64,000 nucleotides of DNA from Candidatus Accumulibacter regalis (GTDB lineage: Bacteria > Pseudomonadota > Gammaproteobacteria > Burkholderiales > Rhodocyclaceae), in assembly GCA_000585075.1 (NCBI GenBank), contig JEMY01000044.1, positions 163,446 through 227,445 on the forward strand, given 5' to 3'. A model generated the notes under the pieces. The model ran no database searches and was not told where the DNA came from. It was given only the letters and a program-made list of their open reading frames with translations. How positions within the stretch are numbered: the stretch's first letter is position 1; every line of letters starts with the position of its first letter. The translations under genes were made by a program, and so were the position numbers. Shown one piece after another: positions 1 to 8,729 of the stretch.

Positions 1-794
1 TGGGACAGTTTGCCGAGCGGGCCAGCCATCGTGCCGAACTGATCACCTATTTCGAGCGGCACAGCGAGTCACTCGACGCCGACGCCACGAGGCGCCTGCA
101 CAGCAACCCCTTGCGCATCCTCGACAGCAAGAACCCCGCGCTGGAGGAACTGATTCATGGTGCGCCGAAGCTGATCGATTACCTGGGTGCCGAGTCGATG
201 GCTCACTTTGAAGGCGTGCAGAGGGTCCTGCGCGATGCCGGGCTGCCGTTCGAGATCAACCCGCGCCTGGTGCGCGGACTCGACTACTATAATCTGACGG
301 TTTTCGAGTGGGTGACCGATCGCCTGGGGGCGCAGGGGACGGTCTGCGCCGGTGGTCGCTACGATGGTCTGGTGCAGCAGTTGGGTGGCAAGCCGGCGCC
401 GGCCTGCGGTTTCGCGATGGGAGTCGAGCGCTTGATTTCGCTGATTCGCGACGCCGGGGGCGAGGTCAGGGCGGCGGCAGTCGATGTGTACCTCGTGCAC
501 CAGGGTATTGCGGCGTCGCGTCTGGCGGCTCGGGTTGCCGAGGGTTTGCGTGACCGCGGTATCGATGTGCTTTTTCACTGCGGTGGCGGCAGTTTCAAGT
601 CGCAGATGAAGAAGGCCGATGCATCGGGTGCCGGCTTTGCAGTGATTGTCGGCGACGACGAGGCCGCGGCCGGCGCGGTGACGCTCAAGCCACTGCGTGC
701 GACCGGCGAACAGCCGAACCCACAAAAGCGGGTCAGCGTCGATGCTGTCGCCGACGAAATCATGAGTTCTATTTTGGATTGGGACGAAACGTAA
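1..794 (+). CDS. hisS: Histidyl-tRNA synthetase, C-terminal part (partial)
   Basis: The open frame runs in from the window edge (first full codon at base 3), so the N-terminal part is missing. The product charges tRNA-His with histidine in the cytoplasm. Visible class II synthetase signatures are the histidine-binding [13 protein letters not shown] segment and the GGRYDGL stretch, followed by GFAMGVERL (motif 3 arginine). The last ~100 residues form the anticodon-binding domain (DVYLVHQG...[13 protein letters not shown]). Its stop TAA at 792-794 overlaps the ATG of yfgM by one base, so translation is probably coupled. The order hisS-yfgM-bamB-der is conserved in proteobacteria, which supports all four calls. 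Confidence 0.96.
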   Translation, partial: GQFAERASHRAELITYFERHSESLDADATRRLHSNPLRILDSKNPALEELIHGAPKLIDYLGAESMAHFEGVQRVLRDAGLPFEINPRLVRGLDYYNLTVFEWVTDRLGAQGTVCAGGRYDGLVQQLGGKPAPACGFAMGVERLISLIRDAGGEVRAAAVDVYLVHQGIAASRLAARVAEGLRDRGIDVLFHCGGGSFKSQMKKADASGAGFAVIVGDDEAAAGAVTLKPLRATGEQPNPQKRVSVDAVADEIMSSILDWDET

Positions 795-1477
795 TGGCTA
801 CCTATGACCTCGAAGAACAGGAACAGATCGCCGAGATCAAGGCCTGGTGGAAACAGTATGGCAATCTGGTGGTGGCCATCGTCACCGCAGCTTCGATCGG
901 GGTTATCGCCTGGCAAGGCTGGAACTGGTATCAACGCGGTCAGGCGGCCAAGGCGTCGATGGTCTACGGAGTCCTGCAGAAAGCGGTCGCTGATCAGGAC
1001 CTACAGCGGGTCAAGGCGGCGAGCGGTGAACTGCTGGAGAAGTTCGGAGGCACGGCTTACGCGCCGTTGGCTGCACTGTCAGCGGCGAAGGTGATGTTCG
1101 ACGCGGGGGATGCGAAAACTGCCAAGTTGCAGCTACTGTGGGTGGTCGACCACGGCGAGCATGAGCTGCGCGATCTGGCACGTTTGCGGGTGGCGGCGGT
1201 GCTCCTTGATGAAAAGGCCTACGATGAAGCGCTGCGCCAACTCGAAGGGGGGGCCGGCGCCGGCTTCTCGACCCTGTACCTGAACATGCGGGGTGACCTG
1301 TTCAGCGCTCAGGGCAAGAAAAGCGAGGCCCGTGAAGCCTATCAGGGCGCCCTGGCCAGACTCGATCAGGGTGACGCTGGCGGCAAGGGGAAAAATACCC
1401 TGCAGGCGTCGCAGGCCAACGCCGCCTACCGCGAAGTGCTGCAGCTGAAGCTCGATGCACTCGGGGAGGGCAGCTGA
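794..1477 (+). CDS. yfgM: YfgM-family tetratricopeptide membrane protein
   Basis: 227 residues. A short cytosolic N-terminus ([19 protein letters not shown]) precedes one transmembrane helix at about residues 24-42, then an alpha-helical TPR-like periplasmic domain. YfgM proteins associate with the SecYEG translocon and periplasmic chaperones; that role is known from the family, not visible here. I chose the ATG at 794 over an upstream in-frame start at 779 because it matches the conserved family N-terminus and overlaps the hisS stop by one base. Its stop TGA overlaps the bamB ATG by one base (1477). Confidence 0.92.
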   Translation: MATYDLEEQEQIAEIKAWWKQYGNLVVAIVTAASIGVIAWQGWNWYQRGQAAKASMVYGVLQKAVADQDLQRVKAASGELLEKFGGTAYAPLAALSAAKVMFDAGDAKTAKLQLLWVVDHGEHELRDLARLRVAAVLLDEKAYDEALRQLEGGAGAGFSTLYLNMRGDLFSAQGKKSEAREAYQGALARLDQGDAGGKGKNTLQASQANAAYREVLQLKLDALGEGS

Positions 1478-2616
1478 TGACGCGCGTTCTGTTCGCGGCC
1501 TTGTTGCCCGTATTGCTGGCGGGCTGCTCGACGTTCGACGCGCTGAATCCGTTTGCCAGCAGCGGACCAAAAATGGCCGAGTTGCAGCCGATACAGGCGA
1601 CAGCTCGGGCGCGCGTGGTCTGGCAGGACGGAGTCGGCAAAGGCGATCCCTATACCTTCTCTCCCGCGGTCGTCGGTTCCACCGTATACGCTGCAGCGCG
1701 TGACGGCACGGTCGTTCGCTTCGACGATGGCCGGCCAGTGTGGCGGATCAAGGCCGAGAAACAGCTTGCGGGGGGCGTGGGCGCGGATCAGCGTCTGCTT
1801 GCGGTGGGCACTGCCAAGGGGGAGGTTCTGGCCTTTGACACCACCGACGGCAAGCTGCTATGGGAGGCCAAGGCGAGCAGCGAGGTGTTGGCGCCGCCGG
1901 CGGTTGCCGGCGGGCTGGTGATCGTGCGCAGTGGCGATCATCGCCTGGCTGCCTACGCGGCGGCCGATGGCAGCCGCAAGTGGATCTACCAGCGCCCGAC
2001 ACCACCGCTTGCCGTGCGCGTGATGGCCAGCCCGGTGGTGGTCGACAAATATGTCTTCGTTGGTTTCCCCGGCGGCAAACTCATTGCCGTCAATGCCGAC
2101 AACGGCGCACCCTTGTGGGAGGGGACGGTAGCCTTGCCGAAGGGTGCTACCGAGCTTGACCGCATTGCCGATGTCAGCAGCCTGCCGGTCATCGATGGAA
2201 GAATGATCTGCGCGGTCGCTTTCCAGGGCCGCATCTCGTGTTTCGACCTCGGTTCCGGGAATCTGGTCTGGGCGCGCGATATTTCGAGCTCGGCGGGTTT
2301 GTCGATCGATAGCCGCTACGTTTACGTTGCCGATGACCAGGGCGCCGTGCACGCTCTCGATAAGGCAACCGGGTCGAGCATCTGGAAGCAGGATCAGCTC
2401 TTCCTGCGCCAGTTGACGGCGCCGCTGGCCATTGGCGCTCTGGTCGCCGTGGCTGACGTGCAGGGAGTGGTACACCTGCTGAGTCGTGACGATGGTTCTT
2501 TCGCTGCACGTCTGAACACCGACGGCAGCCCGGTACGGGCACCCCTGCAAAAACTCGGTAACGAGCTGCTCTTGCAGACCCGCGCTGGCGGCGTCTACGC
2601 GATTGACGCCCAGTGA
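1477..2616 (+). CDS. bamB: Outer membrane assembly lipoprotein BamB
   Basis: 379 residues. A lipoprotein signal peptide ends in the lipobox LAGC with the acylated cysteine at residue 17. The mature protein is built of PQQ-like beta-propeller repeats with regularly spaced Trp motifs (GRPVWRI, GKLLWEA, GAPLWEG, GNLVWAR, GSSIWKQ). BamB is the propeller scaffold of the BAM complex, which inserts beta-barrel proteins into the outer membrane. Length and repeat number fit the family (E. coli 392 residues). It is coupled to yfgM by a one-base overlap and lies 67 bases before der. Confidence 0.96.
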   Translation: MTRVLFAALLPVLLAGCSTFDALNPFASSGPKMAELQPIQATARARVVWQDGVGKGDPYTFSPAVVGSTVYAAARDGTVVRFDDGRPVWRIKAEKQLAGGVGADQRLLAVGTAKGEVLAFDTTDGKLLWEAKASSEVLAPPAVAGGLVIVRSGDHRLAAYAAADGSRKWIYQRPTPPLAVRVMASPVVVDKYVFVGFPGGKLIAVNADNGAPLWEGTVALPKGATELDRIADVSSLPVIDGRMICAVAFQGRISCFDLGSGNLVWARDISSSAGLSIDSRYVYVADDQGAVHALDKATGSSIWKQDQLFLRQLTAPLAIGALVAVADVQGVVHLLSRDDGSFAARLNTDGSPVRAPLQKLGNELLLQTRAGGVYAIDAQ

Positions 2617-2683
2617 TCGAGAAACTGCCAGCACAGTGCATCCTGCCCCGTGTTGCACCGCTTGACGACCAGTGCCGACGTCA

Positions 2684-4147
2684 ATGAAGCCGAGCATCGT
2701 TCTCGTCGGGCGTCCGAATGTCGGTAAGTCCACACTCTTCAACCGGCTGACCAGAACGCGTGACGCGCTGGTTGCCGACATTCCGGGTTTGACCAGGGAT
2801 CGCCACTACGGGCACGGAAGACTGGGTAGCAAACCGTATCTGGTAATCGATACCGGCGGCTTCGAACCGCTCGCCAAGGACGGCATCATGCTGCAGATGG
2901 CGCGCCAGACCGAGCAGGCGATTGACGAGGCCGATGTGGTGATACTGGTCGTCGACGGTCGCATCGGCATCACGCCTCTGGACAAGGAAATCTCCAGGCG
3001 GCTGCGCCAGTCCGGGCGTCCTGTTTTCGTGGCGGTCAATAAGTCCGAAGGAATGCAGCACGGCCTGGTGATCGCCGACTTCCATGAACTGGGCCTTGGC
3101 GAGCCGGTTGCCATCTCGGCGACGCATGGCGAAGGTGTACGGGCGCTGCTTGACCTGGCGCTGCTACCTTTCCCCGAGCCAGCGGACGACGTGCCCGATA
3201 GTGATACGGTGCGGGTGGCCATCGTTGGCCGGCCCAACGTTGGCAAGAGCACGATGATCAACGCCTTGCTCGGCGAAGACCGGGTCATTGCTTTCGACCA
3301 GCCGGGTACCACGCGCGATGCCATTCACGTCGATTTCGAGCGTGCCGGCCGAAAGTACACGCTGATCGACACGGCCGGGCTGCGGCGGCGCGGCAATGTT
3401 TTCGAGACCATCGAGAAATTCTCGGTGATCAAGACGCTGCAGGCCATTGAAGACGCACAGGTCGTCATTCTGGTTGTCGACGCACGCCAGGAGATTGGTG
3501 ACCAGGATGCCCACATTGCCGGTTTCATCCGCGAAGCGGGTCGCGCGCTGGTCGTTGCCGTGAACAAATGGGATGGCTTGGACTCCTACGTTCGCGAACA
3601 GATCAAGGGGGCTCTGGAAAGCCAGCTGGCGTTCATTGACTTCGCTCGCTTCCACTACGTTTCCGCACTGCAAGGGCAAGGTCTGGAACCCCTTTTCCGC
3701 TCGGTCGATGCGGCCTACAAGGCGGCCATGGCAGACCTGCCGACGCCGCAACTGACCCGTGCACTGATCGACGCGGTGGCCAGGCAGGCGCCGCCACGCA
3801 ACGGGCTGTTCCGGCCGAAGCTTCGCTACGCGCATCAGGGTGGCCGCAATCCGCCGCTGATCGTTATCCATGGCAATGCCCTGGACAAGCTTCCGGAATC
3901 GTATCGTCGCTATCTCGAACACCTCTTTCGCGAGGTCTTCAAGTTGCAGGGGACGCCGTTGCGCATCCAGTTCAATGTTTCCAGCAATCCCTTTGCCGAG
4001 AAGAAGGGGGCTGACGAGGGCCGTAGGCACCTCAAGGCCAAGCTGCTTGCCAAGCCAAGAGTTGCCGCGAGAAATTCGGCGCGACCCGGGACAACACTCA
4101 AGGCGGGCGTCGCTGCGAAGCCGAAGAGGCGACCCGTGGGGCGCTGA
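2684..4147 (+). CDS. der: Ribosome biogenesis GTPase Der (EngA)
   Basis: 487 residues with two tandem GTPase domains and a C-terminal KH-like domain. Each domain shows its own P-loop (GRPNVGKS near the N-terminus and again around residue 180), G3 motif (DTGG; DTAG) and G4 motif (NKSE; NKWD). Der acts in late assembly of the 50S subunit. The tail is basic. I chose ATG 2684 ([16 protein letters not shown]) because the family begins two to five residues before the first beta strand; a GTG four codons upstream (2672) is possible. No strong ribosome binding site is visible at either. Confidence 0.96.
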   Translation: MKPSIVLVGRPNVGKSTLFNRLTRTRDALVADIPGLTRDRHYGHGRLGSKPYLVIDTGGFEPLAKDGIMLQMARQTEQAIDEADVVILVVDGRIGITPLDKEISRRLRQSGRPVFVAVNKSEGMQHGLVIADFHELGLGEPVAISATHGEGVRALLDLALLPFPEPADDVPDSDTVRVAIVGRPNVGKSTMINALLGEDRVIAFDQPGTTRDAIHVDFERAGRKYTLIDTAGLRRRGNVFETIEKFSVIKTLQAIEDAQVVILVVDARQEIGDQDAHIAGFIREAGRALVVAVNKWDGLDSYVREQIKGALESQLAFIDFARFHYVSALQGQGLEPLFRSVDAAYKAAMADLPTPQLTRALIDAVARQAPPRNGLFRPKLRYAHQGGRNPPLIVIHGNALDKLPESYRRYLEHLFREVFKLQGTPLRIQFNVSSNPFAEKKGADEGRRHLKAKLLAKPRVAARNSARPGTTLKAGVAAKPKRRPVGR

Positions 4148-4460
4148 GTGCCGCGCGCCGCGCGCCGCGGGAAAGCCGATGGCCGTCGGCGAAGTGACGT
4201 CTGCCCGCAGCCGCACCTTGGCGACTTTTTCTCGCTGAACCCGTACAATCGCTGCAGTCTGGTTGCACTGGCCGCCTTTTCGACCGATGATGAAGGCCGG
4301 GCGCGTCTCGCGTGAAAGCGGGCCGCAGGCGAATCAAAAAAAAAGACTCTTGGCACTCCGTTGCTGTGGCGAGGCGGGGAGAATCGGTTTGACACGCCTT
4401 TTCGGCGCCCGCTCGGGGCTCGAACTTGGCCGTGAAACGAACGTATCTGGAAGATGCAAG
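4148..4460. other. Intergenic region between der and the phosphatase gene
   Basis: 313 bases without a convincing gene. It starts with GC-rich CGCGCC-type repeats just after der and contains a -10-like TACAAT at 4244-4249. A TTGGCG lies 20 bases before it, which is too long a spacer for a good promoter. An A9 run follows at about 4337-4345. The reading frame of the following phosphatase stays open through half of it but has no ribosome binding site or family homology there. Confidence 0.5.
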
Positions 4461-4991
4461 GTGATCAAGGTTCTATTTGTTTGCATGGGGAATATCTGCC
4501 GTTCGCCAACGGCCGAGGGCGTTGTTCGCCAGCTGCTGCGCCGCAAGGAACTGGACGGCCGGGTCGAGGTGGATTCGGCCGGAACGCACGGCTATCACGT
4601 TGGTGAGGCGCCGGATCAGCGCACACAACGTGCCGCTGCGAGTCGCAACTATGACCTTTCCGACATGCGGGCGCGCAAGGTGGCGGCCCAGGATCTCGAC
4701 TACTTTGATCTGATTCTGGCGATGGACCACAACAACCTCTCCGTTCTGCAACGCATCTGCCCGCCCGAAAAGCACGATCGCCTCGGGCTGTTCATGAGTT
4801 ATTCCAAGAACTTCGACGACGACGAAGTGCCAGATCCCTACTACGGCCTGGGGCACGGCTTCGATCTGGTTCTCGACATGGTCGAAGATGCTGCCGATGG
4901 GCTGATCGAGAGCATCGAGCAGCGTTTGCTTGACGAGGTCAGCGCGAGCAGCGAACACCCCAGGCGGAACCACCACGACAGTACCAGCTAA
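4461..4991 (+). CDS. Low-molecular-weight protein tyrosine phosphatase
   Basis: 176 residues. The catalytic P-loop CMGNICRS (CX5R-S) lies at residues 8-15, after VIKVLFV, and the general-acid Asp is in DDEVPDPYYG. It hydrolyses phosphotyrosine or other small phosphoesters in the cytoplasm; the physiological substrate cannot be read from the sequence. The GTG at 4461 is chosen as start because GGAAG sits 7 bases upstream and the protein then begins at the family position; an upstream in-frame ATG at 4263 would add 66 unrelated residues. The C-terminal ~20 residues are polar and variable. No exopolysaccharide genes flank it, so a Wzb-like role is not supported. Confidence 0.93.
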   Translation: MIKVLFVCMGNICRSPTAEGVVRQLLRRKELDGRVEVDSAGTHGYHVGEAPDQRTQRAAASRNYDLSDMRARKVAAQDLDYFDLILAMDHNNLSVLQRICPPEKHDRLGLFMSYSKNFDDDEVPDPYYGLGHGFDLVLDMVEDAADGLIESIEQRLLDEVSASSEHPRRNHHDSTS

Positions 4992-5049
4992 GCGGTCGTG
5001 TTCGGCGCGCCGATGGGGCGTGTGGGATCACGGCGCTGTCCTCCTTTTT

Positions 5050-5871
5050 TTACGGCTGCGATAGAGCGATCCGGAAACCGCTGCTGCGCGGTCGGTAGGC
5101 GGGTTCGATGCGGCTACGATTGGCCGAGCGCGCATAGCGGCCGGGGTCGCTCCAGGTGCCTCCACGCAAGACCCGCTGCTTGCCGTACGGCGGCCCGACC
5201 GGGTCCGCCTGGCGCTCGCTGGGGTATTCGGCGTACCAGTCGGCACACCACTCCCAGACGTTGCCGTGCATCTCGAACAGGCCCCAGGGATTTGCCGGCA
5301 GAGACGCGGCGGGAACCGTTTTTTCCCGATAGGGCCCCTGCTGGCCGCCAGCGTATGGATAGCCGCCGTGGTAGTTGGCCTGCGCAGGTGTGATTTGCTC
5401 TCCGCAGGCGAATGGCGTCGCCGTGCCGGCACGGCAGGCGTATTCCCATTCGGCCTCGGTTGGCAGGCGGGCGTGCAACCCTGGTAATCTCCGGTTCAGC
5501 TCGGCGATGAAACCTTGCGCGTCGTGCCAGCTGATGTTCTCGACCGGATTATCGGCGTGCTCCTGAAAGTGGCTCGGGTTGACCGGCCACACCGCCAGCC
5601 AGAAGGCTTGCGTGCAGGCGGTGTCGGCGAGCCAGAAGCCGCGGCTCAGGCCAACTTCATGAAGCGTTTCGGAGTGCCCACGCTCGGGCTCGTCGGGCGG
5701 TGAACCCATCAGGAACCGTCCTGCTTCGATCCAGCGAAAAACCTGCCGCGCCTGGCCGACGCTCAAGACCAGCGAGCGTCCGAACTGGTCTTCGTCAAAG
5801 TTGGTCGTTAAACAGGTCGGGCGCGGGTCGGCGAGCAGGATTTCGGCGTTTTCGGGGCGGGCAGCGGACAT
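5050..5871 (-). CDS. Formylglycine-generating-enzyme/SUMF1-fold protein, non-canonical
   Basis: 273 residues with the FGE-sulfatase (PF03781) fold: FLMGSPPDEPERG, VENISWHDAQGFIAELN, ARLPTEAEWEYACRAG, GLFEMHGNVWEWCADWY and the C-terminal RVLRGGTWSDPGRYARSANR. In true sulfatase-activating enzymes two copper-binding cysteines lie just after the RGGSW motif. Here that segment has none, so formylglycine formation is unlikely. Proteins of this type often serve as binding or regulatory domains. No sulfatase gene is adjacent. The N-terminal ~45 residues are outside the domain. It is transcribed toward the phosphatase gene (convergent). Confidence 0.85.
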   Translation of the reverse strand: MSAARPENAEILLADPRPTCLTTNFDEDQFGRSLVLSVGQARQVFRWIEAGRFLMGSPPDEPERGHSETLHEVGLSRGFWLADTACTQAFWLAVWPVNPSHFQEHADNPVENISWHDAQGFIAELNRRLPGLHARLPTEAEWEYACRAGTATPFACGEQITPAQANYHGGYPYAGGQQGPYREKTVPAASLPANPWGLFEMHGNVWEWCADWYAEYPSERQADPVGPPYGKQRVLRGGTWSDPGRYARSANRSRIEPAYRPRSSGFRIALSQP

Positions 5872-6210
5872 CAGACACTTTCACAGGGGGTGACTGCGGG
5901 AGCGGGCTGCAGGCGCGTGCAGCTGCGCGGTCAGGGTGCTTGGTCGGAGGGGGCCAATATACCGCGAAGAATGCCGGTTCAGGTGTCACTTTCGTCATGC
6001 TGGGCCCTTGCTCAGGGGGTGCCCACTTGTGCTGCCTGATGGGCAGGCGGTAGTGAACGGCTCTGCTCCTTCCGGGCGTTTGGCCTTGATCGCTGAGCAA
6101 GGGTGCCGCTGATGCAGCGCACGGGAGGTTCGGCGCCGCGACCGAGCGAGCGGAAATTGCACATGGCTGATGCGCAAGGTAAGATCGCTCGGAAAGGAGG
6201 GGAGGCTGGC
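5872..6210. other. Divergent intergenic region upstream of the sensory operon
   Basis: 339 bases between the FGE-like gene and a small ORF. Short open frames occur on both strands but none has family-like sequence. An in-frame ATG at 6163 could extend the small ORF at 6211 by 16 codons. I see no clear sigma70 promoter. Confidence 0.4.
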
Positions 6211-6339
6211 ATGCAGAATCCGATTCGCAAGGGCAAGAAGGCGGTCAGCGACTTGCGAGTGTCGGCGCTTGCGTGTTGGCGGATGATTTTTGCCGGTAGA
6301 TGGTATGACCGTGACGCGGTTCGTCGGGCCCTGGCCTGA
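6211..6339 (+). CDS. Small ORF (42 aa) preceding the response regulator
   Basis: 42 codons beginning MQNPIRKGKKAVSDLRV and ending WYDRDAVRRALA. The ATG at 6211 is preceded by a very strong Shine-Dalgarno tract (AAAGGAGGGGAGG, 6193-6205), with five bases between its last GGAGG and the start. The product is basic with a short hydrophobic middle (ALACWRMIFAG). Its stop lies nine bases before the ATG of the response regulator, so it could be a leader peptide that couples translation or a real small protein. I recognise no family. An alternative ATG at 6163 lacks a comparable ribosome binding site. Confidence 0.42.
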   Translation: MQNPIRKGKKAVSDLRVSALACWRMIFAGRWYDRDAVRRALA

Positions 6340-6348
6340 CTTCCTGTC

Positions 6349-7047
6349 ATGAGAATAGCTTACCTCGAAGACGAGCCAGACGTGGCGGCTACCGTCAGCA
6401 CGTGGCTGCGCGAGGCCGGCCACGAAGTCGAGTGCTTCAGCAGCGGTGTGGCATGCGCGCGAGCAGTCGAGAGTAGTCGCTTCGATGTCTGCTTGCTGGA
6501 CTGGATGGTACCCGACCTGTCCGGGCTGGAAGTGCTTGCTCGGCTGCAGATCAAGCTACGTCATGCGACGCCGCCGGTGGTCTTCAGCACCGGCCGTGAC
6601 AGCGAAGAGGACGTGGTCGGCGTGCTCACCGCGGGCGCGGACGACTATATCGTCAAGCCGCTTTCGCGGCCCCTGCTGCTCGCTCGCCTGCAGGCCGTGA
6701 CGCGGCGCCAGCAAGGTGTTGCCGGAGCATCGCTGCAACAGGACTTCGGCCGCCTGACGGTCGATCATGGCAGGCGACAGCTGGCCCTTGACGGTCGCTT
6801 GATCGCGCTCACCGAGCGTGAAACCGATCTTGCCCTGTATCTGTTCCAGAATGTCGGTCGTGCCCTGAGCCGCGAGCGCCTGATTCAGGTGGTCTGGTCG
6901 CTGACGTCGGACGTCGACACGCGAACGGTCGATGTTCACATCAGCAATCTGCGTCGGAAACTGAAACTCACGCCCGAATCGGGTTGGCGGCTGGTGTCCA
7001 TCTACGGCCATGGTTACCGTCTGGAGAGAGAGAGGAATTCCTCGTGA
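6349..7047 (+). CDS. OmpR/PhoB-family response regulator
   Basis: 232 residues. The receiver domain (1-120) has the acidic pocket E7-D8-E9, phospho-acceptor D51 (VCLLDWMVPD) and the conserved lysine in DYIVKP near residue 104. The C-terminal winged helix (LTERETDLALYLFQN ... VDVHISNLRRKL ... GHGYRL) binds DNA. It overlaps the next gene by four bases (GTGA at 7044-7047), which places it in one operon with the LysM-FecR protein and the CHASE2 kinase, the probable phosphodonor. Target genes are unknown. Confidence 0.93.
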   Translation: MRIAYLEDEPDVAATVSTWLREAGHEVECFSSGVACARAVESSRFDVCLLDWMVPDLSGLEVLARLQIKLRHATPPVVFSTGRDSEEDVVGVLTAGADDYIVKPLSRPLLLARLQAVTRRQQGVAGASLQQDFGRLTVDHGRRQLALDGRLIALTERETDLALYLFQNVGRALSRERLIQVVWSLTSDVDTRTVDVHISNLRRKLKLTPESGWRLVSIYGHGYRLERERNSS

Positions 7048-8693
7048 AGTCAGCGCTGTGGCGGAAGCTGTTGCTGATCGTATTGTTTGCCGTCGCGTTC
7101 GCGGGTGGCGCCATGGCAGTCGATCCAGGCGAGGAGATGGCGGTCTGGCGTTATACGGTGAGGCCGGGTGACACCCTGATCGGCATTGCCGAGCGCTACC
7201 TGATCAAGCCCTGGCAGTGGGCACGGATACAGGCGGCCAACAAGGTCGATGACCCGTACCGAATGCTGCCGGGGACGGTGTTACGTATTCCGGCGGCGAT
7301 GTTGCGTCGGGCTCCTGCCGAGGTGATGATTGCCACTGCCAGCGGCGACGCGCGTTGGCGTGCGGCCAGTGGCGAATGGCAGCGCGCCGTCGGCGGCCAG
7401 CGGCTGGCATCGGGCAGTACGCTGGAAACCCTTGACGAGGCTAGCGTGCTGCTCCGCCTGGCCGATGGCAGCACGCTGCTGCTGGCGCCGAATTCGCAGA
7501 TCGTGCTCGACTCGCTGAGTGTGTTTGCCGGCGGTCTGATGGTCGATTCACGCCTGCGTTTGCAGCGTGGGCAGACCGAGGTTACGGCCAACCCCGAGGA
7601 GCGTGCCAATCGGCACCTGCAGATCAAGACCCCGTCGGCGCAGGCGGTGGTCCGTGGCACCCACTTTCGCGTTGGCGTCGACAGCGAGGTGACGCGCGAG
7701 GAAACCCTGCGCGGGCGGGTGGGTGTCAGCGCTGCCGGGGCGAGCGTCAGCGTGCGCCGCGGTCTGGGGACGATCGCCCGCGTCGGTGAGCCACCCAGCA
7801 CGCCGGTACCGTTGCTGGCAGCGCCAGATGTCGCCGGCTTGCCGGCGCGTTTCGAGCAGTTGCCGCTGCGCTTTCCCGTCCCGCCACTGTCGGGTGCGGC
7901 CGCATGGCATGGTGAGATCGCGCCTGACCTGTCATTCGATCGCCTGCTGCTCAGCAAGACGGCGGCTGGCGCGGCGCTGACCTTTGCCGATCTGCCCAAC
8001 GGTGATTATGTACTGCGCTTGCGCGCTGCCGACAGCAACGGCTTGCAGGGCTTCGATGCCGTGCATCGCTTCGTGGTCTTCGCGCGGCCGTTCTCGCCGG
8101 GGTTGAACAGCCCGGGAGAGGCGGCCACGATACGCGCGGCACGACCGAAGTTCGCATGGAGCAGGGTTGTTGACGTCGCCCGCTATCGCCTCCAGGTCGC
8201 CAGCGAACCGAGTTTTGCAGAGCCGCTGCACGATGCGAGCAGCGAACAGAACTCCTGGCAGGTGCCCGAGGATCTGCCCGCCGGGCGACTCTACTGGCGC
8301 GCCGCCAGTATCAATGCCTCGGATCAGCAGGGGCCATGGCGTCCCGCTGCCGGCTTCACCTACAAGCCGGCTCCGGGCGAGGTCGATCTCGGCCGCTCAT
8401 CGATCGAGATTGCCGCCGATACGATCGACCTCAATCTCCCGCAAGCGCCTGACGGGCTGTACTACGAGGCGATCCTCTCGGCAGCTCCCGACCTGCTTCC
8501 GGTGCTCGCCCAGGCGCAAGCCAGTGATGGCTCCTTGAGCCTGCCGCGCCCCGACGGCGGTTCCTATTACCTCGGTGTTCGCCTGGTGGATCGCAGCGAC
8601 AACACGCCGGGTCCGGCCAACGTGCAGGAACTGGACGTCCCGTACAGCCGCTTGTGGCTGCTGCTGTTGCTGTTGCCGCTGGCTGCCCTTTGA
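7044..8693 (+). CDS. Secreted LysM and FecR domain protein
   Basis: 549 residues from the GTG at 7044, which overlaps the regulator stop and follows a GAGAGAGAGGAA ribosome binding site. A signal peptide (LLLIVLFAVAFAGGAMA) is followed by a LysM domain at about 34-80 (YTVRPGDTLIGIAERYL ... GTVLRIP), which binds peptidoglycan. A FecR domain at about 90-210 follows (GSTLLLAPNSQIVL ... VVRGTHFRVGV), then fibronectin-like beta-rich repeats (RLQVASEPSFAE). A short hydrophobic tail (LWLLLLLLPLAAL) ends the protein and could anchor it in the membrane. Position between a response regulator and a kinase suggests an envelope-side partner of the sensor; that is inference. Confidence 0.88.
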   Translation: MKSALWRKLLLIVLFAVAFAGGAMAVDPGEEMAVWRYTVRPGDTLIGIAERYLIKPWQWARIQAANKVDDPYRMLPGTVLRIPAAMLRRAPAEVMIATASGDARWRAASGEWQRAVGGQRLASGSTLETLDEASVLLRLADGSTLLLAPNSQIVLDSLSVFAGGLMVDSRLRLQRGQTEVTANPEERANRHLQIKTPSAQAVVRGTHFRVGVDSEVTREETLRGRVGVSAAGASVSVRRGLGTIARVGEPPSTPVPLLAAPDVAGLPARFEQLPLRFPVPPLSGAAAWHGEIAPDLSFDRLLLSKTAAGAALTFADLPNGDYVLRLRAADSNGLQGFDAVHRFVVFARPFSPGLNSPGEAATIRAARPKFAWSRVVDVARYRLQVASEPSFAEPLHDASSEQNSWQVPEDLPAGRLYWRAASINASDQQGPWRPAAGFTYKPAPGEVDLGRSSIEIAADTIDLNLPQAPDGLYYEAILSAAPDLLPVLAQAQASDGSLSLPRPDGGSYYLGVRLVDRSDNTPGPANVQELDVPYSRLWLLLLLLPLAAL

Positions 8694-8729
8694 TATTTGT
8701 GGATTCCTCAGTCGGCAATCACCGTTCCG

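Noticed and set aside
4218-4249. Promoter TTGGCG/TACAAT before the phosphatase
   Set aside because: Spacer of 20 bases is too long; only the -10 is convincing.
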